Assembly: GCA_012838205.1 (NCBI GenBank)
Contig: DUPR01000004.1
Location: forward strand, 1-26,029
DNA from: Methanobacterium sp.
GTDB lineage: Archaea > Methanobacteriota > Methanobacteria > Methanobacteriales > Methanobacteriaceae
DNA: 26,029 nucleotides
Reading direction: 5' to 3'
Numbering within the stretch: the first letter of the stretch is position 1; each line of letters begins with the position of its first letter. Both the position numbers and the translations under genes were made by a program. Positions 8,076 through 15,563 of the stretch are shown here, piece after piece. The notes under the pieces are model-generated. The model made no database searches and was not told the DNA's origin. It saw only the letters and a list, made by a program, of their open reading frames with translations.

Positions 8076-9254
8076 TTGCCAGTGGATAAGGCAATGGCTG
8101 ATACAATCCTAGGCACTTATAGGAAAATGTTCAAAGAGTTGGAAGATAAAGGGGTCCAGGGTGAATCTTTCCAAACTATGCGTGAAACCATGGAACGTAT
8201 GGAAACATTGGCTATTGAAACCAATGATGTGTCAGAATTCACAGCAAAATTAACCACAGAAAACCTTTTCATGGAGTTCAGTAATGCTTACACTGAAATC
8301 ATGACTGCCTTGGTTAAAGGAGAATACTCTGAAGGTGGGGGTGATGAACTACTCATGGAAAAAACCCTAGAAGCCTATGAACATTCCATAGAAAGTTTAA
8401 AAGGAAACCCTAACTATGAAAAACTCAAAGCACCCATTGAAGAATTAATTGAACTCGGAAAATCAGGAGTATCTTATCCAGTATTCCTACGAATGGCAGA
8501 AGAAAAAGGCCTGAATCAGGCTTTACAAGGTGACATGGTTGTTCGAGATGCAATACTTTCTGAAAAAATGTTTTGTGAGCTCCTACACTTACCTTTGGAA
8601 GTGGAAAAACATGAAAAGATCCTAAAAAAACACGACGAACTAGCATCCCAATCTCCCTTTAACGTGGCTGATAGTTTCCAGTTTGGACTGGAACGTCAGA
8701 AAATTGAATGGGAGTACACTCCGCTCACTAACCAGTGGAATCTTATATCCCGTTTATGGGAGAAAATGATTGAAAATGTATATGATTGGCTTGATTCTTT
8801 TGGAAGTTTCGCACCACACGATTATCGTTGGAAGTCTCTAAAAGGCATCAGTTACACCATGCGCAATATCAAACGTACACAGGAATGCAATCCTGGCATA
8901 CTAAAAGCAAGGGAAAAGATCTTCATGGACTATTTCCAGATGTCCTGGGATGATATATTTGAACATGAAACTTACCTGACAGCATATGATGCTAAGCAGA
9001 TATGGTACTCAGACCAGACACTGGAACTTATTAAAAAAGCCTACCCCTATTGCAAACCCTTTGGGAAACCAAACTCTGAATTAATAAGTGAAGCAGAAGA
9101 AATATATTCCACAAAAAGTTATCAAAGGCCTGACGCTTTCCAATACTCAGATGAAGATAGGGAAAAATTCATAGCCCTTTTCGGTGAGGAAAAATGGAAT
9201 GAATACTTTGGAAAAACTAGAAGTTCATCTAAAATGAAGATTTTTAAGCAATAA
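8076..9254 (+). CDS. Unknown soluble helical protein (second of a coupled pair)
   Basis: I set the start at TTG 8076, giving 392 residues. AGGGGGAT (8063-8070) ends five nt before it. An in-frame ATG at 8022 lies inside the upstream gene without a good SD. ATG 8094 is the fallback. The protein is acidic and helical throughout, with a Trp/Tyr-rich middle (about 200-320: W-E-Y-T-P, W-L-D-S-F, D-Y-R-W-K) and Cys that do not form a ribbon. There is no signal or membrane segment and no recognised motif. Both members of the pair share the same composition and may form a complex. T-tracts after the stop probably end the unit. Confidence 0.78.
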   Translation: MPVDKAMADTILGTYRKMFKELEDKGVQGESFQTMRETMERMETLAIETNDVSEFTAKLTTENLFMEFSNAYTEIMTALVKGEYSEGGGDELLMEKTLEAYEHSIESLKGNPNYEKLKAPIEELIELGKSGVSYPVFLRMAEEKGLNQALQGDMVVRDAILSEKMFCELLHLPLEVEKHEKILKKHDELASQSPFNVADSFQFGLERQKIEWEYTPLTNQWNLISRLWEKMIENVYDWLDSFGSFAPHDYRWKSLKGISYTMRNIKRTQECNPGILKAREKIFMDYFQMSWDDIFEHETYLTAYDAKQIWYSDQTLELIKKAYPYCKPFGKPNSELISEAEEIYSTKSYQRPDAFQYSDEDREKFIALFGEEKWNEYFGKTRSSSKMKIFKQ

Positions 9255-9257
9255 TTA

Positions 9258-9302
9258 CTTAAATCTAATTTTTTTTTAGGAATTGCTTAAATCTAAATTT
9301 TT
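9258..9302 (+). terminator. Duplicated T-tract terminator
   Basis: The string CTTAAATCTAA followed by a T-run occurs twice, at 9258-9277 and 9286-9302, directly after the stop of the unknown pair. Archaeal termination relies on T-runs on the coding strand. The near-repeat suggests a local duplication. Confidence 0.5.
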
Positions 9303-9368
9303 AATGAACAATAAATCTATAAATAAATAGACTAATTCACTAACTAAAAAGGTTGGCAGGCGGTTTAA

Positions 9369-10169
9369 ATTCAATCCAAAAAGATATTCATTTTTTTAAC
9401 ATTTTTTGCCCTGGCACTGGGTTGTACAGTTGCACTTAATGATATTGCCACTTCAATCTCCACAAGTACCAGTGAAGAAATAGCAGCACCATACCCTATC
9501 ACTATTGATCCCTGGAATTCCATCCAATTAGGGGGAACTGGTTTTATCATGGGATACTATATTAACCCCAAAGTCACACCTGTTTCCAAAATCAATTTCA
9601 CAACCCTTAAGGATGCTGGAATAACCGATATATACATTTTAGTTAGAAATGACAATTACTACTCCATACTATCTGAAGCAAAATTGAAAGCAGATTCAGT
9701 GGGAATCAAAACTAATGCCTGGGTGTTTCCTGGATTCAAACATGCATCTCAGATTGCTAGGATGAAGATCGGAGTACAATTAGATGTGGAAACATACCAT
9801 ATGCCCGACTATATTCCAGAAATTAAGGCTATGCGCAAGGCAACCCAGGGGGTTCCTTTCTCGGTGTGCGCTAAACCAGAAAAATGGGATGGTTACCAAT
9901 ACTATGACCTACTATACCCTCATTGTGATTACATTGTACCCATGCTCTACATTGGTGACTACCAAGTAGAGATAACTCATTTGAAAAGTGTGACCCAATT
10001 TTATAACTACATATATCCTGGAAAAATCGTAGCCGGACTTGAAACCTATGAATCTGACCAGAATCTAACCCCCAAAGGGAAAAATACTCTTTTAAAAGAG
10101 ATCAGAGCAGTTCAACATCATACTCGTGGAGTGATTCTGTTTAGATTCGGGTTATCCAAGTTTCATTAG
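9369..10169 (+). CDS. Secreted TIM-barrel, glycoside-hydrolase-like protein with a non-ATG start
   Basis: The first ATG (9549) begins inside the fold. The frame is open upstream to a TAA at 9366-9368, and this stretch encodes a typical signal peptide: K4-K5, then a hydrophobic core at about 6-23, then a Ser/Thr/Glu linker. No ATG, GTG or TTG exists in it. The best start is ATT at 9369, four nt after AGGCGGT (one mismatch to the ideal SD), giving 266 residues. The catalytic-like part shows barrel strands (D-I-Y-I-L-V, T-N-A-W-V, D139-V-E141-T-Y, D-Y-I-V-P-M-L-Y, G-V-I-L-F-R-F-G). The Asp-x-Glu pair is reminiscent of GH25-type lysozyme folds and of barrels in pseudomurein-related proteins. A cell-wall substrate is inferred. 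Alternatives are a start-codon mutation or a frameshift in the A-run near 9378-9382. Confidence 0.7.
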   Translation: MQSKKIFIFLTFFALALGCTVALNDIATSISTSTSEEIAAPYPITIDPWNSIQLGGTGFIMGYYINPKVTPVSKINFTTLKDAGITDIYILVRNDNYYSILSEAKLKADSVGIKTNAWVFPGFKHASQIARMKIGVQLDVETYHMPDYIPEIKAMRKATQGVPFSVCAKPEKWDGYQYYDLLYPHCDYIVPMLYIGDYQVEITHLKSVTQFYNYIYPGKIVAGLETYESDQNLTPKGKNTLLKEIRAVQHHTRGVILFRFGLSKFH

Positions 10170-10228
10170 CAAGTTCTCATGGTAGTTAAAACCTTGCATT
10201 AACCATCCTAAGAATAATCAGCAATTTT

Positions 10229-10264
10229 TAAAAAATACAAAAAAAAATATGTAAAAAAAATAAA
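10229..10264 (-). terminator. T-tract terminator downstream of htpX
   Basis: Read on the minus strand, three T-runs follow the htpX stop within 50 nt, interrupted only by short A/C/G stretches. The region lies between convergent genes and also offers a short T-run to the plus-strand gene. Confidence 0.45.
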
Positions 10265-10280
10265 GTTACGGGATAAATAT

Positions 10281-11183
10281 TTACATTTCGCGCAGTCTTC
10301 TTACTCGTTCATTTGTGGAGGGGTGGGTAGAAAACAGTGTGCTGCCCCGATCACTTTTAGCCCCTAATGCTGGATTGATAATGTAAAGGCCATTTAGTGC
10401 ATCGTTTTGTAGCTTACTTTTACTCTTCTGCAATCCACTAATTTTTTCCAGTGCACTGGCCAATCCCTCAGGGTAACCTGTGAAGTTTGCTCCAGTTGCA
10501 TCGGCAAGGTATTCTCGTTTTCTGGAAATTGCAAATTTCAGTAATTGAGCAAAGATTGGGGCCAATATTACCAGGGCAATTAAGATAATGAAAAATATTA
10601 ACTGACCCTGGGATCCTCCACGGTCCCGACCACGGAATAAAGCACCATACGATGAGTACCGAACCATATATCCTAAAAACACGATGGTACCAGCCAGCAC
10701 AACTGCAACTGTGGCTAGTAGAACATCATAATTTTTGATATGGGCCATTTCATGTGCTATAACTCCTTCCAGTTCCAAACGATCCAACCTTTCCAATAAT
10801 CCTCTGGTAACGGTGATGCTGGCGTTTTCAGGGTTACGGCCTGCGGCAAAAGCATTGGGAACTTCAGTGTCTATTATATATAACTTGGGCATTGGAAGCC
10901 CAGCAGCTATGCTCAAACCTTCTACAGTGTTATATAGGTAGGGGGATTCTTGTTTAGAAACTTCTCGGGCACCGGCCATGGTGGTTACCAGGCTTTGTCC
11001 GCCGTAATAGGTGACCAGCAAGATAATTACAAATAGCATAACTGCAATTATCAAACCAATCAGGGGAGAACCAATGTATATTCCAATTAAATATCCTATG
11101 ATCCCTATCAAAACTGCGTAGAGTAAAAAGAAAAAATAGGTCCATCTTTTATTGGATGCTATGCTCTTATATATGGGATCCAT
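10281..11183 (-). CDS. htpX: Zinc metalloprotease HtpX (M48B family)
   Basis: This membrane-bound protease degrades or clips misfolded membrane proteins. The 300-residue length is normal for HtpX. Two N-terminal helices (about 15-35 and 40-60) precede the active site H144-E-x-x-H148. Two more helices follow (about 155-175 and 195-220), then the third zinc ligand E224 in R-E-Y-L-A-D-A. The family ending THPSTNERVRRL is present. The ATG at 11183 shares its A with the TGA of the upstream lemA-like gene (sequence TGATG), and GGTGA inside that gene's end supplies the SD, so the two are translationally coupled. LemA next to HtpX is a widespread pairing, and the pair is thought to act in envelope stress. 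Confidence 0.95.
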   Translation of the reverse strand: MDPIYKSIASNKRWTYFFFLLYAVLIGIIGYLIGIYIGSPLIGLIIAVMLFVIILLVTYYGGQSLVTTMAGAREVSKQESPYLYNTVEGLSIAAGLPMPKLYIIDTEVPNAFAAGRNPENASITVTRGLLERLDRLELEGVIAHEMAHIKNYDVLLATVAVVLAGTIVFLGYMVRYSSYGALFRGRDRGGSQGQLIFFIILIALVILAPIFAQLLKFAISRKREYLADATGANFTGYPEGLASALEKISGLQKSKSKLQNDALNGLYIINPALGAKSDRGSTLFSTHPSTNERVRRLREM

Positions 11184-11749
11184 CAGTTTTCACCATTAAA
11201 ATTCATTTGGGGAACATCCCGTATTCTTTCAGATTCAACTTCGAAAAATTCCCTGTTTTGGAATCTGAAGATCTGGGCGATGATGTTTGAGGGAAACTGT
11301 TGGACGGCGTTATTCAAATCCAGAACTGTCCTGTTATAGCGTTGTCTGGCGTAGGCTATCTTATTTTCTATTCCCACCAGTTCTTCCTGAAGCAATAGGA
11401 AGTTTTCATTAGCTTTTAGGTCAGGATAGTTTTCTGCCACGGCAAATATGGATTTCAAGGCTTTTGAAGCCATATCATCTGCTCCGGCATTTTCTTTAAT
11501 AGTGGAGGCATTCATCCAGTCGCTTCTGGCCCGGGTGATCTCTTCTAATAGTTCACGCTCATGCTTCATGTAACCCTTTACTGTACTCACCAGGTTGGGG
11601 ACCAGGTCAAAACGCTTTTGCAGTAAGGTGTCAATGTTTGAATAAGATGTGTCCACCATGTTTCGCATATTTATAAGTCGATTGTAACCATAAACAAAGT
11701 AAAGGGCTATTAATATTAATATTCCAAGGATGATATACACAGAGATCAT
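11183..11749 (-). CDS. LemA family membrane protein (HtpX partner)
   Basis: An N-terminal helix (about 3-22) anchors a long helical domain with LemA hallmarks: [25 protein letters not shown] and F-P-S-N-I-I-A. I chose ATG 11749 (188 residues) because AGGTGGAT at 11756-11763 sits six nt before it. The GTG at 11761 overlaps that SD and would add only four residues. The stop overlaps the htpX start by one base. It is paralogous to the LemA protein at 14056-14604, with the same central blocks. The biochemical role of LemA is not settled. A helper or scaffold for the protease is inferred from the pairing. Confidence 0.93.
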   Translation of the reverse strand: MISVYIILGILILIALYFVYGYNRLINMRNMVDTSYSNIDTLLQKRFDLVPNLVSTVKGYMKHERELLEEITRARSDWMNASTIKENAGADDMASKALKSIFAVAENYPDLKANENFLLLQEELVGIENKIAYARQRYNRTVLDLNNAVQQFPSNIIAQIFRFQNREFFEVESERIRDVPQMNFNGEN

Positions 11750-11835
11750 TTTTTTATCCACCTACTCTTTCCATACGGTATAGATATTAATCATAATTAA
11801 GTATTTTTTTAGGTTCATAATAAGTTTACATCTTC

Positions 11836-11850
11836 ATTATAAATTATATT
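11836..11850 (-). promoter_or_regulatory. Candidate TATA box of the lemA-htpX unit
   Basis: On the minus strand, an A/T string ending in TTTATAAT (11843-11836) lies about 90 nt before the LemA start. The rest of the gap up to 12047 is AT-rich, with T-runs that may end the upstream unit, and holds no gene that I can see. Confidence 0.3.
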
Positions 11851-12047
11851 TTTAAGCTTATAACCCTACTTTTCAATGAATATGATTGGTGTGGAAGAAT
11901 ATATAATTATTTACAAGACACTATACTAAAAATCAAATTCTAGAATGTTTTTTTAAAAAGTAATATGGAGCCGTCAATGGTTGTTAGTAAAAATAGGAAA
12001 ATTTTAGGCAAGATGGACTTGTAGGTAATTATTAATGTTTTTTTTGG

Positions 12048-12188
12048 TTAATAATCAAACATTCCTGTCCCAAAAAAACAATCAATACAATATCCATCTA
12101 CGCCCATATGGTTCAAGCAGTAACATCTGTTGCATACTATGCATCTGTCCCTTCCGGGTTTTCCACAGTAGTCACATTTTTCACACAT
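12048..12188 (-). CDS. 46-residue Cys-rich zinc-finger protein
   Basis: ATG 12188 to TAA 12048 encodes nine Cys and one His in 46 residues: C2, C5, C8, C16, C19, C22, C24, H27, C34 and C37. The repeated CxxC pairs (5/8, 16/19, 34/37) plus C24 and H27 give an order C-C-C-C-C-H-C-C like cross-brace fingers (HIT or B-box type) and suit two metal sites. The tail is aromatic and Gly-rich. The SD AAGGGA lies ten or so nt upstream. The gene is 49 bp downstream of the DUF2207 gene on the same strand and is probably the last gene of that LemA-DUF2207 unit. The Cys spacing is very unlikely by chance. No named family is recognised. Confidence 0.75.
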   Translation of the reverse strand: MCEKCDYCGKPGRDRCIVCNRCYCLNHMGVDGYCIDCFFGTGMFDY

Positions 12189-12237
12189 ATTATTTTGTCC
12201 CTTTAGTTTTTTAAAAAAATGGAGTTAATGGCACGTT

Positions 12238-14043
12238 TTAGAACGCACCACCTCCACCACCACCGGATCCTCCTCCAACACCACCTACTCCTCCTGATCC
12301 ACCACTATCACTGGTGGCAGTGGACATACCTGTACTTAAGCCAGAGGAAAGTACAACATATCCGCCATAGTAATGGAATAGGTATAAATTACTGGTTTCC
12401 AATTGGTCTTTGGATAATGAGAGTTCCATAACCTTCTTAACCTTATCTGCAACACCTAAAGCAGTGGCGTATACTAAGTAGTGGTTCCAGACCACCACTG
12501 ACTCTGGTGGGTACTCTTTCATTTGGGAAAAATCTTGGATGTATCTTTTGAAACCATTCCATTGAGCATCAAAATCAACACCTTCCTGTGTCCAGCGACC
12601 TCCCACTTTTTGAGGGAGGGCAAGGGATATAATACCGGCGATTCCCAATATAATAGATGCAATTATGGTATAAAAAGATGCTGGTATGGGGTTTGCTGGT
12701 GGGGCCATGAAATTAAAGTAGAATACTATTCCGGCAACGACTAACGCACCTATACCAAATAAACGCATTAGATCGGCTCCTTTTTTGATGAAGAATTGAG
12801 TAGTTTTCTCCTTTAAGTACATAGTATCCAAATGACCTTCCCACATATCATAGAAATCCTTAAAGTTCTCAGCATTTTCTCTTTTCTTGAGATCCTTTTT
12901 CATCTGGTTCAAGTTAATTAGATGATTAACAGCCATTGTTCTTAAGAATTTAATAACATCCATTTCATAGGACTGAAGTTCAGTGGAGTCCTTGACCTTG
13001 TCTTGGTTAATTTTCAGGAAAACTTGCTTTTTCTTGCCCTGATCATCAACTCTAACCTCTAAATATCCGCGGTTAATAAGATCCATGATGGTGGCTTGGA
13101 AACCGTCCATAGTGGGCGTTCCAACTTTTGATGTTTTGCCTGATATGGCATTAACCACTGCTGGCGGGTCATTCGTGGGTAATTCACGTTGATAGATTCC
13201 TTGGAAGGTGGTTTTTGGTTCCCTACCATGTTTGAAGTAGATCAAAAAGGGTATTATAATGCCTAAAATCATCAAAATCGACAAAATATAGTAGAGAATG
13301 CTATAGAAGTAGATTTCGTTTAGGTAATCTTCTTGTATTTTTTCCATTTGAGGAAGTCCTTCTTCATCTATTGACATTGCATAAACTGGATTTTTGAACT
13401 GTTCTTTAGGTATGGCCAGCCGTACTTCGAAAAAGTCACCAGGAGAAATACTGTCTGATGTGATTTTAAGGACTGAATCCTCCCATTTCTCGTTTATAAC
13501 ATAGTATGGAGGGTTAAACCAGTACTTAACACCTTTTTTTGAAGGTAAATGTATCTTGGTGGTTAACTCTCCCACACCTACATCCCATTCTTCACCCCAC
13601 ACTTTATAGTGCAGTGCTGCAATATCGGTGTAAATTCTGGTTACATTGATAAAATCGTATTCATAGGTAACAACCACATCCCTGTTGGTTATGGGAATGG
13701 TTTTTCGCTCATTAGAATAAAGATATACTGTTATCTTGGTTTGACCATCATATGGTGTGACTTGATAATTTGAGTAAGCTCCTTTGGTAGAAACATTGAG
13801 ATTTCTAATTTTTTCCCCTTCTTTAATATTAATGGTACGATAAACACCTCGGTAAGTACCAGAAAAGGAGTAATGCAATGTTTCTTTAACTTTTAAATTT
13901 CCATCTTCCTGGACGTAAAGATCGAATGTGGCTTTGGGTATGGTGTAACTACGACCATCATCATCTGCAAAGCTAGCCATTGGCATTACAGATAGGATAA
14001 AAATCAAAATGAAAAATAACGAAGAAATTTTCATTTTGTTCAT
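12238..14043 (-). CDS. DUF2207 membrane protein with Gly-rich tail
   Basis: A signal peptide (1-26, M-x-x-M-K then a hydrophobic core ending S-F-A) precedes an extracellular beta-rich DUF2207 domain (about 30-215), with the family's early block SGTYRGVYRTI. A membrane helix lies at 243-270, then a cytosolic winged-helix-like part (about 295-345) and a charged helical region. Two more helices (about 427-447 and 456-476) and a second soluble part follow. The protein ends in a Gly tail (581-600), typical of the family. ATG 14043 has the SD AGGAGA, which overlaps the end of the upstream LemA gene 12 bp away. The LemA-DUF2207 pairing is common in bacteria and archaea. The function is unknown, but the location is the envelope. 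Confidence 0.92.
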   Translation of the reverse strand: MNKMKISSLFFILIFILSVMPMASFADDDGRSYTIPKATFDLYVQEDGNLKVKETLHYSFSGTYRGVYRTINIKEGEKIRNLNVSTKGAYSNYQVTPYDGQTKITVYLYSNERKTIPITNRDVVVTYEYDFINVTRIYTDIAALHYKVWGEEWDVGVGELTTKIHLPSKKGVKYWFNPPYYVINEKWEDSVLKITSDSISPGDFFEVRLAIPKEQFKNPVYAMSIDEEGLPQMEKIQEDYLNEIYFYSILYYILSILMILGIIIPFLIYFKHGREPKTTFQGIYQRELPTNDPPAVVNAISGKTSKVGTPTMDGFQATIMDLINRGYLEVRVDDQGKKKQVFLKINQDKVKDSTELQSYEMDVIKFLRTMAVNHLINLNQMKKDLKKRENAENFKDFYDMWEGHLDTMYLKEKTTQFFIKKGADLMRLFGIGALVVAGIVFYFNFMAPPANPIPASFYTIIASIILGIAGIISLALPQKVGGRWTQEGVDFDAQWNGFKRYIQDFSQMKEYPPESVVVWNHYLVYATALGVADKVKKVMELSLSKDQLETSNLYLFHYYGGYVVLSSGLSTGMSTATSDSGGSGGVGGVGGGSGGGGGGAF

Positions 14044-14055
14044 GTTCTTCGTCTC

Positions 14056-14604
14056 CTAAAATTCTACTTTTGGTGTTGCTCTTGCAGATTCTTCAATTTC
14101 GAAGAACTCAGATTGTTCAAAGTGGAACATACTGGCGATGATGTTACTGGGGAACATCTGACATTTGTTGTTGTACATTAAAACTGTATCGTTGTAGAAC
14201 TGTCGGGAATAGGCAATTTTATCCTCGGTTTGTGCAAGCTGGTCTTGTAATTCCAGGAAGTTCTGGTTTGCCTTCAAATCAGGATAATTCTCTGCAACAG
14301 CAAATAGGGATTTTAGTGCACCAGTTAGCATATTGTTAGCTTCTTGGCTTTCTTTAACAGATTGGGCATTCATAAGATTAGACCGTGCTTTGGTTACTTC
14401 TTCAAAAACGCCTTTTTCATGTTTAGCGTAGCCTTTAACTGTTTCCACTAAGTTGGGTATTAAATCTGTTCTTCTTTTTAGTTGAACATCAATTTGGGAC
14501 CAAGCGTTTTTTACCCGGTTTCTTAAACCCACTAAACTGTTATAAAGCCATACAATCAATATTACTATTAATAGTATAATTCCTATCAAGATATACATCC
14601 ACAT
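14056..14604 (-). CDS. LemA family membrane protein (DUF2207 partner)
   Basis: The domain plan is as in the LemA at 11183: one N-terminal helix (about 3-22), then the helical LemA domain with [25 protein letters not shown] and F-P-S-N-I-I-A. I set the start at ATG 14604 (182 residues). The TTG at 14613 directly abuts the SD GGAG (14614-14617) and so cannot be served by it, whereas ATG 14604 is nine nt away. The gene is 12 bp upstream of the DUF2207 gene. The two LemA copies differ most at the C-terminus, consistent with each serving its own partner. Confidence 0.92.
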   Translation of the reverse strand: MWMYILIGIILLIVILIVWLYNSLVGLRNRVKNAWSQIDVQLKRRTDLIPNLVETVKGYAKHEKGVFEEVTKARSNLMNAQSVKESQEANNMLTGALKSLFAVAENYPDLKANQNFLELQDQLAQTEDKIAYSRQFYNDTVLMYNNKCQMFPSNIIASMFHFEQSEFFEIEESARATPKVEF

Positions 14605-14714
14605 ATCAATCAACTCCGTTTTTTTATAATGATTAAATGCGTAATTTAATTATTTAGTGATAGGGGATAGGACTATATCAATATTTTCATTTTATGGAAA
14701 CAATACAGTTTTTG

Positions 14715-15308
14715 TTAAATTATGGCAAGTTCTCCGGCACTGGTTATTTTAAGGTAATCTGGATCTACAAGGCCCATTTCACGCAGTTCCCGGATGTGGT
14801 TATAGGTCATTCCTCTGCTTATCCCGATTTTGGTGGATAAGTTTTGGACGTTGTTTTCACCAGATTGTATTTCCTCTAAAATACTTCTCTTGGTTTTGGA
14901 AATTCCAAAGTTGAGGATGGGCAAATCAATGATGTTTTTGTCTTCTTCAGTGATGTAGACAATTTTTTCCACCATGTCTTGACGTGCGTAACATCCGAAT
15001 AATGCGCCTAGTGCTTGTGGTTTTCGGCCTCCACTGATATTAACAAATATTTTTCGGCCGTGGGCTGATTCTTCTTCAATGATTAGGGCTATGTCCCGGG
15101 CCACCATGACTACATTGTAGATGCTGGTTGGTTTAGATTCTATTTCCAGGACTTTGCCTACTGTTTCGCGAAGCATTCTTTCAGCTTCTTTTATTTTATC
15201 AGGAGCATCTTCTTCCCTAATTAAGATGACCTTATTAGGGGAAAATTGGGTAATGCAAGTCATTACTGGTTCTAAAGAATAAATAGTTGATATTAATGTG
15301 TTTTTCAT
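14715..15308 (-). CDS. CARF-domain transcription regulator with winged helix (Csa3-like)
   Basis: The N-terminal part (about 1-130) is a Rossmann-like CARF domain. It has an opening beta strand, an R-E-E-D turn, and the ligand-loop motif ISGGRK (S92 to K96) followed by a helix Q-A-L-G-A-L. The C-terminal 60 residues are a winged helix ([19 protein letters not shown]). In Csa3 and related regulators the CARF domain binds cyclic oligoadenylates or similar nucleotides and the wHTH binds promoters. No Cas gene is in the window. I use ATG 15308 (197 residues). GTG 15317 is possible but has no SD. The gene faces the DUF6569 gene across a promoter region with palindromes and lies upstream of the LemA-DUF2207 unit on the same strand. 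Confidence 0.88.
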   Translation of the reverse strand: MKNTLISTIYSLEPVMTCITQFSPNKVILIREEDAPDKIKEAERMLRETVGKVLEIESKPTSIYNVVMVARDIALIIEEESAHGRKIFVNISGGRKPQALGALFGCYARQDMVEKIVYITEEDKNIIDLPILNFGISKTKRSILEEIQSGENNVQNLSTKIGISRGMTYNHIRELREMGLVDPDYLKITSAGELAII

Positions 15309-15391
15309 ACATACCACAATGAATTTTTTAAAAGTTTTTAATTGTTTTCCATAATTAATTCTCCTTTAACCTATATATTAGTGTTTGGATG

Positions 15392-15477
15392 TTTACAAGT
15401 TATTTTCATTAATTAATGACATTATTTATTATTTACTTAGAGTGTTTACTATAATTATGTATATATTTTTACAAGTT
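15392..15477. repeat. Direct repeat TTTACAAGTT (two copies)
   Basis: Identical 10-mers lie at 15392-15401 and 15468-15477 in the divergent region between the CARF regulator and the DUF6569 gene. A related GTTTAC lies between them near 15444. They are candidate binding sites, although chance is not excluded in such AT-rich DNA. Confidence 0.3.
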
Positions 15478-15482
15478 TGTAC

Positions 15483-15506
15483 ATGTTAAACATTAACATT
15501 TATATG
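15483..15506 (+). promoter_or_regulatory. Palindromic operator abutting the TATA box of the DUF6569 gene
   Basis: ATGTTAA (15483-15489), the spacer ACA and TTAACAT (15493-15499) form a perfect 7-bp inverted repeat. It runs straight into TTTATATG (about 15499-15506), the likely TATA box, placing transcription start near 15528 and leaving about 35 nt of leader. A dimeric regulator bound here would cover the BRE/TATA region. The divergent CARF-wHTH protein is the obvious candidate. Confidence 0.5.
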
Positions 15507-15563
15507 GGATGAAGTCAATATTATGTGTTGTCGCTTGAAAAAAAGTAAGGGAGTAGTGGTTTA

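Noticed and set aside
9399..9430. Possible lipobox (A-L-G-C) in the signal peptide of the secreted barrel protein
   Set aside because: Position -3 is Ala and -2 is Leu, which does not fit the usual L-[AST]-[GA]-C order. A lipoprotein call is not supported.
12219..12744. Plus-strand frames rich in His/Leu and Trp over the DUF2207 3' end
   Set aside because: The His/Leu repeats are the antisense of the Gly-rich tail and carry no independent coding sign.
15318..15563. Short repeats considered as a CRISPR remnant beside the CARF gene
   Set aside because: The repeats are 10-mers separated by 66 bp, without regular spacing or a longer shared unit, so there is no array.
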